From Sphingopyxis fribergensis (lineage in GTDB: Bacteria > Pseudomonadota > Alphaproteobacteria > Sphingomonadales > Sphingomonadaceae): a stretch of DNA of 64,000 bases. A program made the position numbers and the translations under genes. Positions 17,255 to 25,426 of the stretch are shown piece by piece. The stretch spans positions 1,836,501 through 1,900,500 of the forward strand of contig NZ_CP009122.1 in assembly GCF_000803645.1 (NCBI RefSeq), in the 5' to 3' direction. The first letter of the stretch is position 1, and each line of letters begins with the position of its first letter. A model generated the notes under the pieces. That model saw only the letters and a list, made by a program, of their open reading frames with translations. It searched no databases and was not told the DNA's origin.

Positions 17255-18385
17255 ATGACCGGGCCGCTAAAGGGTATCAGGATCATCGAGTTTGCAGGGA
17301 TAGGTCCTGGTCCCTTCTGCGGCATGATGCTCGCCGACCATGGCGCCGAGGTGATCCGTATCGATCGCCCCGGCGGCTTCATGGATCCGCGCGATCCGCT
17401 GAGCCGCAACCGCACGTCGATCATACTCGATATGAAGAAGCCGGAGGCGGTGCAGATCGCGCGCGATCTTTGCAAAAGCGCCGACGGGATCATCGAGGGT
17501 TATCGGCCGGGGGTCATGGAACGGCTCGGGCTGGGGCCGGACGTGCTGCTCGCCGACAATCCAAAGCTTGTCTATGGCCGCATGACGGGCTGGGGGCAGT
17601 ATGGTCCCTATGCGCAGGCGGCGGGCCACGACATCAACTATATCGCGCTGTCGGGTGTCCTCCACGGCATCGGCCGTGCGGGCGAAAAGCCCGTGCCGCC
17701 CGCGAACTATGTCGGCGATTTTGGCGGTGGCGGGATGATGCTCGCGTTCGGCATGTCGAGCGCGCTCGTCCACGCCGCGCGCACCGGTGAGGGCCAGGTG
17801 ATCGACTGTGCGATGACCGATGGCTCGGCGCTGCTCGCAGGGATGAGCTGGTGGTTCCATGCGGCGGGACGGTTGCAGGACCAGGCGGGGGTCAACATGC
17901 TCGACGGCGGCGCGCATTTCTATGACAGCTATGCGTGCGCCGACGGCAAGTTCATCTCGATCGGGTCGATCGAGCCGCAATTCTATGCGCTGCTCCGCGA
18001 GAAGACCGGGCTGACCGACGACGCCGATTTCGACGCGCAGATGGACCCGGCGCAATGGGGGCCGCTGAAGGAAAAGCTCACAGCCTTGTTCGCGACCAAG
18101 ACCCGCGACGAATGGTGCGCGCTCATGGAAATGACCGACGTCTGTTTCGCGCCGATCCTGTCCCTGAGCGAAGCGCCGCAGCATCCGCACAATGTCGAAC
18201 GTGAGACGTTCCTGACGGTGGGCGGCGCGGTCCAGCCCGCCCCCGCCCCGCGTTATTCGGCAACGGTCAACGACACCCCGCGTCCGGCGCCCGCTGTCGG
18301 TGCCGACGGCGACGCTGTGCTGACGGGACTGGGCTATGATGCAGGCAAGATTGCGACGCTGCGCGAAGGTGGCGCGGTGCGCTGA
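17255..18385 (+). CDS. Alpha-methylacyl-CoA racemase (CaiB/BaiF family)
   Basis: 376-residue class III CoA-transferase fold enzyme. It matches alpha-methylacyl-CoA racemases more closely than CoA transferases: the N-terminus has GIGPGPFCGMMLADHGAEV, the catalytic His is in AGHDINYIALSG near residue 128, the catalytic Asp in PANYVGDFGGGGMM near 155, and the catalytic Glu in GSIEPQFYALL near 240. These correspond to the His/Asp/Glu set known from mycobacterial MCR. The enzyme interconverts 2R- and 2S-methylacyl-CoA so that branched chains can enter beta-oxidation. I chose ATG 17255 after GACAGGAGAAGAGT; a longer reading overlaps the thiolase. It is the strongest clue to the substrate class of this island. 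Confidence 0.86.
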   Translation: MTGPLKGIRIIEFAGIGPGPFCGMMLADHGAEVIRIDRPGGFMDPRDPLSRNRTSIILDMKKPEAVQIARDLCKSADGIIEGYRPGVMERLGLGPDVLLADNPKLVYGRMTGWGQYGPYAQAAGHDINYIALSGVLHGIGRAGEKPVPPANYVGDFGGGGMMLAFGMSSALVHAARTGEGQVIDCAMTDGSALLAGMSWWFHAAGRLQDQAGVNMLDGGAHFYDSYACADGKFISIGSIEPQFYALLREKTGLTDDADFDAQMDPAQWGPLKEKLTALFATKTRDEWCALMEMTDVCFAPILSLSEAPQHPHNVERETFLTVGGAVQPAPAPRYSATVNDTPRPAPAVGADGDAVLTGLGYDAGKIATLREGGAVR

Positions 18386-18388
18386 CGC

Positions 18389-19090
18389 TCAGGCGTCGCG
18401 CGCGGTCATTGTGTCCCACAGGCCGCGGCCTCCAAGAGCGGCAACCTGACGGCCGAGGATCTGCGCCCAATGGTCATCGTTGCCGTGCGCGCCGCGCCAG
18501 CGCATCAGGGGCACCGTAAGGCGGTGGAGCTCATATTCTGCGGTAAAGCCGATTGCGCCATGAACCTGATGCGCGATCGACGTGACGACACCGACGGCCC
18601 GGTTGGCACGCAATTTTGCCGCAGCAATTTCGAACCCTGCCGCAGCCGCATCGAGCTTCGCCGTATCGAGCCGCGCCGCCAGCGCCGCCGCCACCGCGCC
18701 GACGGCGCGAACTTCGCATGCCATAACCGCGAGCGATTGCTGCACCGCCTGAAACTTGCCGAGCGGGCGACCGAACTGCTGGCGCGTGTTCACATGATCG
18801 ATCGAGAGCGTGAGAGCCCGATCCATCGCTCCGGCCATCAGGCTTACAGTCGCTGCAGGCTGGAGCGTTTCGCCGGCGATCAGTTCGGCGACGGGTAAGT
18901 CGGGCACCGCCATCCCCGCGATCTGCAGAACGGCATTCACATCGCCCCAGTCGCCACCGAAACCGCCTTGCTCTTCCGCAACCAGCAGCAATCCGAAGCC
19001 CGCTTCTTCGATAGGCGCGATACCCACCGTCTCCGCTTCGGCGAAGACCGCACGCGCGGTATCGCAGAGCAAGGCGCGCGCGTCGCTCAC
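18389..19090 (-). CDS. Truncated acyl-CoA dehydrogenase homologue lacking the middle domain
   Basis: Only 233 residues where about 370-400 are normal. Residues 1-70 resemble part of the N-terminal helical domain (LLLVAEEQGGFGGDWGD), and from about residue 86 the protein enters the C-terminal domain (AMDRALTLSIDHVNTRQQFG, then GRPLGKFQAVQQ, QVHGAIGFTAEYELHRL). The whole beta-rich middle domain, which contacts flavin and substrate, is missing. The frame is intact, with a GTG start whose GTGA overlaps the stop of the full-length dehydrogenase upstream (19087-19090), so it looks like a retained subunit rather than debris. Probably a structural partner in a heteromeric dehydrogenase. Confidence 0.8.
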   Translation of the reverse strand: MSDARALLCDTARAVFAEAETVGIAPIEEAGFGLLLVAEEQGGFGGDWGDVNAVLQIAGMAVPDLPVAELIAGETLQPAATVSLMAGAMDRALTLSIDHVNTRQQFGRPLGKFQAVQQSLAVMACEVRAVGAVAAALAARLDTAKLDAAAAGFEIAAAKLRANRAVGVVTSIAHQVHGAIGFTAEYELHRLTVPLMRWRGAHGNDDHWAQILGRQVAALGGRGLWDTMTARDA

Positions 19091-20226
19091 CTGAGGCCCA
19101 ATCCGCGCGCTATGATGCCCCGGATCACTTCGCGCGTACCGCCGCGCAGCGAGAAGCTCGGCGATGCGATAAGTAACGCGCGCAGGAGTCGTGCGAGATC
19201 ATCTTCGTCATCCCAACCGCTTGTCACGATCGCCTGCACGCGGCGCGGCATATCCTGTTCGAAGGCGTTGCCCAATTCCTTGACTACGGACGCCTCGACC
19301 ATCGGGTCTTCGCCTGCCGCGAGCTTCGCTGCGGTCGACATCGACAATTGGCGCAGCGTCCACATTTCGGCGGTGAGTTCGCCGATCAGGGTTGCGATTG
19401 CAGGCGCGGGATCTGGCCCTGCCGTATCGATCAGCGCGACCAGCAGCGCATGGCTCGACAGATAACGTTCGGGGCCCGAACGTTCGAGCCCGAGTTCGGC
19501 GGTGACCTGCTTCCACCCCTGCCCGTGTTCGCCGACCAATGCGCCATGCGGCACGAGCGCGTCATCGAAAAAGACTTCGTTGAAATCGTGGTGGCCCGCC
19601 ATGTCGATGATCGGGCGGATCGTAATGCCGGGCGTGTCGAGGTCGATCAGCAGCTGGCTGAGCCCGACGTTGCGTTCGCTGCCCTCCTCGGTTCGGACGA
19701 GCGCGAGCATGATGTGCGAGAAATGCGCGCCGGTGGTCCATATTTTCTGGCCGTTGATGCGCCAGCCATCCGCGGTTTCACGCGCCATTGTCCGCACCGC
19801 GGCAAGGTCCGATCCCGCACCCGGCTCCGACAGGCCGATGCAGGCGTAAAGCTCGCCGCGCGCGATGCCTGGCAGGTAACGCTCGCGCTGTTCCTCGCTG
19901 CCGTAGCGCAGAATCAGGGGGGCGGTTTGACGGTCGGCAATCCAGTGCGCGCCGACCGGCGCTCCGGCCGCGAGCAATTCCTCGATCACGACATAACGTT
20001 CGAGTGGGTGTCGGTCGCCGCCGCCGTATCGCGCCGGCAACGTCATGCCGACATAGCCCGCCGCCCCAAGCGCGCAGCTGAAATCGGGATCGAAGCTCGC
20101 CCAGCAATTCGCCCGCGCAACGACGTCGCTCTGCGGCTGGTTCACCGCGAGCCATGCCCGCAAATCGGCGCGCAGTGAGGCAATGTCGCCGGGCGGATCG
20201 AAAGGGTAGAGCGCAAAGCCTTGCAT
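19087..20226 (-). CDS. Acyl-CoA dehydrogenase, probable catalytic subunit of second pair
   Basis: About 379 residues with all three domains: MTLPARYGGGDRHPLERYV near 60, ACIGLSEPGAGSDLAAVRTMA near 120 (motif core GLSEPGAGSDL), WRINGQKIWTTGAHFSHI near 150, and a C-terminus with SLRGGTREVIRGIIARGLGLR (core RGGTREVIRGI), typical of large subunits. The ATG at 20226 is preferred; an in-frame TTG lies at 20244. It is divergent from the enoyl-CoA hydratase gene at 20278 (51-bp spacer) and coupled to the domain-deleted gene downstream. Electrons would pass to ETF. Confidence 0.9.
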   Translation of the reverse strand: MQGFALYPFDPPGDIASLRADLRAWLAVNQPQSDVVARANCWASFDPDFSCALGAAGYVGMTLPARYGGGDRHPLERYVVIEELLAAGAPVGAHWIADRQTAPLILRYGSEEQRERYLPGIARGELYACIGLSEPGAGSDLAAVRTMARETADGWRINGQKIWTTGAHFSHIMLALVRTEEGSERNVGLSQLLIDLDTPGITIRPIIDMAGHHDFNEVFFDDALVPHGALVGEHGQGWKQVTAELGLERSGPERYLSSHALLVALIDTAGPDPAPAIATLIGELTAEMWTLRQLSMSTAAKLAAGEDPMVEASVVKELGNAFEQDMPRRVQAIVTSGWDDEDDLARLLRALLIASPSFSLRGGTREVIRGIIARGLGLR

Positions 20227-20277
20227 GTCGCACCAGCCATGCAATAGCTTTGGTTAGGCAGCAAAGGATAATTGAAG

Positions 20278-21081
20278 ATGGGCGAATTTCTGAGTGTCGA
20301 GCGGCGGGGCAAGATCGCAATCCTGACGATGATCAAGCCCGAGAGCATGAACGCGATCGGCACCCATGAAGATTGCCAGGACATCATCGACACGTTGCGT
20401 ATTCTTGGCGACGACCGCGGCGTCAGCGCGATCATCTTGACCGGCAGCGGCAAGGCGTTCAGCGCCGGCGGCAACCTCAAAGGCATGCAGGACCGCACCG
20501 GCATCGGCGTGCTCGACCAGCCCGATTCCACCCGCGCCAATTATCGCAAGGGCGTGCAGGCGGTGATCCGTGCGCTGATGGATTGCGAAGTACCGATGAT
20601 CGCCGCGGTTAACGGCCACGCGATCGGCCTCGGCGCCGACCTCGCCTGCACCTGCGACATTCGCATTGCGGCGGAGAGCGCAAAATTCGCGTGCAGCTTT
20701 ATCAAGGTCGGGATCGTTCCGGGCGACGGCGGGGCCTGGCTTCTCCAGAAGATACTCGGTTATCCGCGCGCCGCCGAGCTTTTCCTGACCGGCGACCGCT
20801 TTGACGCGGCGCAGGCAAAGGAATATGGTCTGGTCACGGACGTCGTGCCCGATGCGGAGCTGCTCGACCGCGCAATCGCCATTGCTGAGCGGATCGTCTG
20901 CAACCCGCCGCGCGCGCTGCGTCTGACGAAACGTCTGCTGCGCGAGGCGCAGCACAGCCGGATGAGCGATATTTTGGAACTGAGTGCGGCCTATCAGGCG
21001 ATCGTCCATGAAACCGCGGATAACCGCGAGGCGATCAATGCGTTCGTCGAAAAACGTCCCCCGGTGTTTACAGGAGAATGA
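20278..21081 (+). CDS. Enoyl-CoA hydratase/isomerase family (crotonase) protein
   Basis: 267-residue crotonase-fold protein. The first oxyanion-hole segment is GSGKAFSAGGNLKGM near residue 62 and the second is NGHAIGLGADLACTCDIR near 113. In classical hydratases two Glu residues act near GGGCE and PGxGG; here those places read GLGAD and IVPGDGGAWL, so both Glu are replaced by Asp and the first is shifted. It may be a hydratase with altered chemistry, an isomerase or a different crotonase activity. Ribosome site AAGGA is 9 bases before ATG 20278. Its stop overlaps the phosphatase start (ATGA at 21078). Confidence 0.87.
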   Translation: MGEFLSVERRGKIAILTMIKPESMNAIGTHEDCQDIIDTLRILGDDRGVSAIILTGSGKAFSAGGNLKGMQDRTGIGVLDQPDSTRANYRKGVQAVIRALMDCEVPMIAAVNGHAIGLGADLACTCDIRIAAESAKFACSFIKVGIVPGDGGAWLLQKILGYPRAAELFLTGDRFDAAQAKEYGLVTDVVPDAELLDRAIAIAERIVCNPPRALRLTKRLLREAQHSRMSDILELSAAYQAIVHETADNREAINAFVEKRPPVFTGE

Positions 21082-21866
21082 TGATGATTGCCGAGCGAGT
21101 CCTGCCACTGGCCGGCATCCACAATTTCCGCGATTATGGCGGCTATGCGGTCGAGGGTGGCGGGCGACTTCGCGACGGGACCTTGTGGCGCTCGGCGCAC
21201 CATGAGGCGGCGACCGACGACGATCTCGACGCCCTCGACGCGCTCGGGCTCGAGACGGTGATCGACCTGCGCGGCGACGACGAGCGCGAATTGCATCCGT
21301 GCCGCCGCTCCGAGGCGTTTTCGGCGCGCGTACTCTACGCGGGCGGTATCACCGCCGGGCTCGCCCCGCACCTGCAGGCGGCGGGCGGTACGATCGATGT
21401 CGAGACGGCGCGTGAGCGGATGATCGACACCTATGCGGGCATGCCCTATCGCCCGGCGCTGGTCGCGACGCTGCGGCTCTATCTGTCCGCACTTGCCGAA
21501 TATGATGCGCCGAGCCTTGTCCACTGTGTCGCGGGCAAGGACCGGACGGGTTTCGCGGTCGCCATCGTCCACCGGCTGCTCGGGGTTCATGAAGATGATC
21601 TGATGCAGGATTATCTCCTCACCAATACTGCGGGCAAGATCGAGGAACGCATCGCACAGGGCGCAGCACATATCCGTTCGCGCTATGGCGCCGAGATCCA
21701 CGATGATGCGATCCGCGCCCTGATGTCGGTCAATCCCGCCTATCTCGACGCCGCGCTCGCCACGGTGCGGCGCGACCATGGAGATATTCCGACCTATGCC
21801 GAGGCGGTGCTGAACTTCACCCCCGCGATGCGCGAGGCGCTGACCGACCGGTTGGTGGTGACCTGA
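21078..21866 (+). CDS. Tyrosine-protein phosphatase family (Tyr_phosphatase_3 / IphP-like)
   Basis: 262-residue single-domain phosphatase. It starts LAGIHNFRDYGGY, the hallmark of the LipA/MptpB/IphP group, and carries the P-loop HCVAGKDRTG (catalytic Cys near residue 150, Arg six residues later). Three consecutive ATGs (21078, 21081, 21084) follow CAGGAGA; the first overlaps the hydratase stop, while the third has better spacing, so the true N-terminus may be 1-2 residues shorter. These enzymes hydrolyse phosphotyrosine or phosphoinositides. Why one is coupled to an enoyl-CoA hydratase is unclear. Confidence 0.88.
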   Translation: MMMIAERVLPLAGIHNFRDYGGYAVEGGGRLRDGTLWRSAHHEAATDDDLDALDALGLETVIDLRGDDERELHPCRRSEAFSARVLYAGGITAGLAPHLQAAGGTIDVETARERMIDTYAGMPYRPALVATLRLYLSALAEYDAPSLVHCVAGKDRTGFAVAIVHRLLGVHEDDLMQDYLLTNTAGKIEERIAQGAAHIRSRYGAEIHDDAIRALMSVNPAYLDAALATVRRDHGDIPTYAEAVLNFTPAMREALTDRLVVT

Positions 21867-21872
21867 CGGGGC

Positions 21873-23207
21873 TTAATTGCCCCGGACGAGCACCCCACCC
21901 TTCACCACGGCATCGACGCTTTCGAGCTGGCGCACGTCGGCGAGCGGATTACCGTCTACTGCGACGATATCGGCGTAGCGGCCAACCGCGATCGCCCCGA
22001 CATCCTTCTCGCGCCCGAGCGCCTCGGCGGCGTTCTTTGTCGCCGCCTGGATCGCCTGTAGCGGGGTCATCCCATATTCGACCATGACGCGGAACTGGCC
22101 GCCGACCTGTCCGTGGGGCATGACGCCCGCGTCGGAGCCGAACACCATCCGCACGCCAGCCTTCACGGCTTTACGGAAATTGTCGCGCTGGATCTGCGCG
22201 ATCTCGCGGTCCTTGCGGAGGTTGTCCTCTAGCACGCCATTTTTCGCGCCTTCGGCCTGCGTATATTCGGTATTGTAGATATCCATCGAGAACCACACGG
22301 GCTGCTTGCGCGCGACGGCCATGCGGATGCCTTCGTCGTCGACGAGGCTGACATGCTCGATCGTGTCGATGCCCGCGGCGATTGCGGCGCGGATGCCGGT
22401 CGCGCCGTGGGCGTGTGCGGCGACGCGCAGCCCCCATTGATGCGCCTCTTCGGCGATCGCGGCGAGTTCTTTTTCCGACACCTGCAACTGACCGGGTTCG
22501 GTGTTGCGCGAAAAGACCCCGCCGGTGGCACAGACCTTGATTACCTCGGCGCCATATTTGCGCTGGCGGCGGACCTGGTAGCGCAGTTCTTCAGGCGTAT
22601 CGCCGATACCCTCTTCCTTCCCGTCCTTCTTTTCGAGACTGGGCGGCAGGAAAGTGCTGTCACAATGGCCGCCGGTTGCACCGAGCGCATAGCCCGCCGG
22701 AACAATACGCGGCCCGGTCGCATAGCCCGCGTCGATCGCCTGCTTCAGCCCGATGTCGTTACGGTCGCTCGACCCGACGTTGCGCACGGTGGTAAAGCCC
22801 GCGCCGAGCATGTCGTTGGCGTTTTTGACGGCGGTCATGCCCCAGAAGCTGTCGGTGAATTCGAGGCCGCGATAACCGCCGATGTCGGCGGGACCGTCGA
22901 GATGGACGTGCATATCGATGAGGCCCGGAAGCAGCGTCTTGTCGCCAAGGTCGATATGTTTGACGTTCGATCCCCAGCGGACGGTGCGCGCGTCGGCGAT
23001 GTTAGTGATGCGGCCATCGGGGCCGACGAAGATCGCGGGGAACTCGACCGCCTTCCCAGTGAGCACGTCGACGTAGCGCGCGGCAGTGATCACCGTCTGC
23101 CCCGCCGCGTCCTGTGCCTTGGCCGGGGCGATCGAGGCGACAAAAAGCGCCGTCGAGCCCAAAGCGATTCCCCGCAGAAAACTCCCTAACTTCACTCGCG
23201 ATTGCAT
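21873..23207 (-). CDS. Exported metal-dependent amidohydrolase (Xaa-Pro dipeptidase/imidazolonepropionase-like)
   Basis: 444-residue amidohydrolase-superfamily enzyme with a signal peptide ending near AKA-QD (residue 31), so it is periplasmic or secreted. Metal-site motifs in order: HVHLDGP near 100, the carbamylated Lys in VIKVCATGGVFS near 230, AHAHG near 279, EHVSLVDDEG near 299 and GSDAGVMPHG near 372. This set is that of the Sgx9260/Xaa-Pro dipeptidase-like group acting on L-Xaa-Pro or N-acyl amino acids. I chose ATG 23207 because the signal peptide starts there. Convergent with the phosphatase gene (6-bp gap). Confidence 0.9.
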   Translation of the reverse strand: MQSRVKLGSFLRGIALGSTALFVASIAPAKAQDAAGQTVITAARYVDVLTGKAVEFPAIFVGPDGRITNIADARTVRWGSNVKHIDLGDKTLLPGLIDMHVHLDGPADIGGYRGLEFTDSFWGMTAVKNANDMLGAGFTTVRNVGSSDRNDIGLKQAIDAGYATGPRIVPAGYALGATGGHCDSTFLPPSLEKKDGKEEGIGDTPEELRYQVRRQRKYGAEVIKVCATGGVFSRNTEPGQLQVSEKELAAIAEEAHQWGLRVAAHAHGATGIRAAIAAGIDTIEHVSLVDDEGIRMAVARKQPVWFSMDIYNTEYTQAEGAKNGVLEDNLRKDREIAQIQRDNFRKAVKAGVRMVFGSDAGVMPHGQVGGQFRVMVEYGMTPLQAIQAATKNAAEALGREKDVGAIAVGRYADIVAVDGNPLADVRQLESVDAVVKGGVLVRGN

Positions 23208-23280
23208 GTTTGACCCGCCTGTTGTTGGTGCCCGCAAACTAGATGGCAAAGCGGCGCAAAATAGGACAGCGGAAAATGCG

Positions 23281-23904
23281 TCAGGCGTCCGCCCGCTGCC
23301 TCGCAACCCACCAGGCACCGAGCAGCGCGAACGCCGTGCCGAGCATCGTGCCGCCGGCGATATCGCTCGCCCAATGGACGCCGAGCATGATGCGCGAGAA
23401 GCCGTTGAGGATGATCATCGTCGCTGCCAGCGTCCAAGCATAAGGCCGCCAGCGAGGCGGGGCGAGCCAGGCGAGGAGCAGGTAGACGGTCGCGGCGCTC
23501 GTTGCATGGCCGCTGGGGTAGGAATAGCTCGTCTGATGGTCGAGGTGGTCGATCAGGTCGGGGCGGGCGCGGGCGAAGCCGAGCTTCAGCAGGCTGGACG
23601 CGAGGTTCGAGAGCAGCGACGCGCCGCCGAGTGCGACGGCGCAACGCGGCCCGCACCAGTGCCAGACGAGCCCGCAAAGCAGGATGACGATGATCCAGCG
23701 CGGCGTCCCGCTGCCGATCCAGCTTATGCCTTGCATGAAGGCGATAAAGGCGGGGTCGCTTGCGTCGACGCGGATCGCAAGGCTGTGCGAGACTTGCCAG
23801 TCGGCCGCCTGAGTCCAGCCAGCGCCGACCGCGAGGCCTAGCAGGACGACGGCGGCGATAAGTGCTGCTGCTATGGCAGAAAATCGGATGAATTTGGCTG
23901 TCAT
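23281..23904 (-). CDS. PAP2-family membrane phosphatase
   Basis: 207-residue integral membrane lipid phosphatase with about six hydrophobic segments. The three PAP2 signature parts are visible: KLGFARARPDL near 93, PSGHATS near 115 and SRIMLGVHWASDI near 157-169. It would dephosphorylate phosphatidic acid, undecaprenyl pyrophosphate or a related lipid at the outer face of the inner membrane. ATG 23904 is preceded by GAAGGGAAGGC, an excellent ribosome site; an in-frame upstream ATG at 23922 lies in the repeat and is rejected. Confidence 0.9.
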   Translation of the reverse strand: MTAKFIRFSAIAAALIAAVVLLGLAVGAGWTQAADWQVSHSLAIRVDASDPAFIAFMQGISWIGSGTPRWIIVILLCGLVWHWCGPRCAVALGGASLLSNLASSLLKLGFARARPDLIDHLDHQTSYSYPSGHATSAATVYLLLAWLAPPRWRPYAWTLAATMIILNGFSRIMLGVHWASDIAGGTMLGTAFALLGAWWVARQRADA

Positions 23905-23916
23905 ATGCCTTCCCTT

Positions 23917-23988
23917 CGTCATTCACGCGAAAGCGGGAACCCAGCGAGCTGACGTCGCAACTGGGTTCCCGCTTTCGCGGGAATGACG
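23917..23988. repeat. Paired short palindromic repeat, copy A
   Basis: Two outward-facing arms, 23917-23944 and 23961-23988, are inverted copies of a 28-bp unit (CGTCATTC...GCGAAAGCGGG...CCCAG) around a 16-bp spacer. Each arm also contains the short stem CCCGC/GCGGG. The same unit occurs at 28936-29007 and in short form at 62642-62669. Could act as a terminator after PAP2's neighbour lpdA or simply be a REP-type element. Confidence 0.85.
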
Positions 23989-24001
23989 AGGTTGGTGAAG
24001 A

Positions 24002-25399
24002 TCAAATATGCAGCGGTCGCCCAAACGCCGCGAGCACGCCCTCGTGCATCGTCTCACTGAGCGTGGGATGCGGGAAGACGGTGCCGATGAAATCATCCTC
24101 GACCAGCTCGGCGGTCTTGCCGATCGTATAGCCCTGGATCAGTTCGGTGACTTCGGCGCCGATCATGTGCGCGCCGAGCAGTTCGCCGGTCTTCGCGTCG
24201 AACACGGTCTTGGTGAAACCCTCGGATTCACCGAGCGCAATCGCCTTGCCGTTGCCGATGAAGGGAAAGGTGCCGACCTTGACCTCGTAGCCGAGTTCCT
24301 TGGCTTTGGCTTCGGTCAGGCCGACGCTGGCGATCTGCGGGCGGCAATAGGTGCAGCCGGGGATGTTCCGCGGGTCCATCGCGTGCGGGTGGCCCCCCGC
24401 GATCGCCTCGACCGAAATCACCGATTCGTGCATCGCCTTGTGCGCGAGCCACGGCGGCGCGGTGACGTCGCCGATCGCCCAGATGCCGGGGACGTTGGTG
24501 CGGCACATCGCGTCGGTGTCGATATGGCCCTTGGTCGTCTTCACGCCGAGCGCTTCGAGCCCGATATTCTCGGTGTTCGGGACGATGCCGATCGCAACGA
24601 TCGCGTGGCTGAATTCGGCAGATTCGGTCTTGCCGTCCTTGGTCTTGATCTTCGCGGTGACGCCGGTCGCGGTCGCCTTCAATTCCTCGACGCCGGCGCC
24701 GGTGAAGATCGTCATGCCCTGCTTCTTGAGCGATTTTTCGAGGAAGGCCGACACATCGGCATCCTCGACCGGCACCACGCGATCGAGCATTTCAACCACG
24801 GTCACGTCAGCGCCCATGTCGCTGTAGAAGCTCGCAAATTCGATCCCGATCGCACCCGATCCGATAACGAGCAGCTTCTTGGGCATTTCGGGCGGGACGA
24901 GCGCATGGCGATAGGTCCAGATGCGCTTACCGTCGGCGGGCGCGAACGGCAGGTCGCGGGCGCGTGCGCCGGTCGCGACGATGATATTCTTGGCGGAAAG
25001 GGTTTCGGTCCCCTTCTCGCCCTTCACTTCCAATTTGCCGGGCGCGGTCAGCTTGCCCTCGCCCATATGGACGGTAATCTTGTGCTTCTTCATCAGGAAG
25101 GCGACGCCCTGGCTGAGCTGCTTTGCAACGCCACGGCTGCGCTTCACGACCGCGTCGATGTCGGCGCTGATCTGTTGCGCGATCAGGCCGTAGTCACCCG
25201 CATGTTGCATATAATGATAGATTTCGGCCGAGCGCAGCAGTGCTTTGGTCGGGATGCAGCCCCAGTTGAGGCAAATGCCGCCGAGATTCTCGCGTTCGAC
25301 GATCGCGGTTTTCAGGCCCAATTGCGCCGCGCGGATCGCCGCGACATAGCCGCCGGGACCCGAGCCGAGGACGATGAGGTCGTAATTCGTGTCGGCCAA
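24002..25399 (-). CDS. lpdA: Dihydrolipoyl dehydrogenase (E3)
   Basis: 465-residue flavoprotein that reoxidises dihydrolipoyl groups of 2-oxoacid dehydrogenase complexes with NAD. The FAD motif is VLGSGPGGYVAAI near residue 10, the redox-active disulfide is C43/C48 in GGICLNWGC, the NAD motif is VIGSGAIGIEF near 180, and the C-terminal interface has HPTLSETMHEG with the catalytic His-Glu pair. I chose the TTG at 25399 (MADTNYDL) because AAGGAA lies 7 bases upstream; another in-frame TTG at 25420 has no such site. Downstream of E2 and a small membrane protein in the same direction. Confidence 0.94.
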   Translation of the reverse strand: MADTNYDLIVLGSGPGGYVAAIRAAQLGLKTAIVERENLGGICLNWGCIPTKALLRSAEIYHYMQHAGDYGLIAQQISADIDAVVKRSRGVAKQLSQGVAFLMKKHKITVHMGEGKLTAPGKLEVKGEKGTETLSAKNIIVATGARARDLPFAPADGKRIWTYRHALVPPEMPKKLLVIGSGAIGIEFASFYSDMGADVTVVEMLDRVVPVEDADVSAFLEKSLKKQGMTIFTGAGVEELKATATGVTAKIKTKDGKTESAEFSHAIVAIGIVPNTENIGLEALGVKTTKGHIDTDAMCRTNVPGIWAIGDVTAPPWLAHKAMHESVISVEAIAGGHPHAMDPRNIPGCTYCRPQIASVGLTEAKAKELGYEVKVGTFPFIGNGKAIALGESEGFTKTVFDAKTGELLGAHMIGAEVTELIQGYTIGKTAELVEDDFIGTVFPHPTLSETMHEGVLAAFGRPLHI

Positions 25400-25426
25400 G
25401 CGACTATTCCTTTCCGCCAAACATAT

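Noticed and set aside
18389..19090. Reading the short dehydrogenase as a frameshifted pseudogene
   Set aside because: The frame is continuous, starts by overlap with its partner and both flanking domain pieces are in one frame; the missing domain is not found in other frames nearby.
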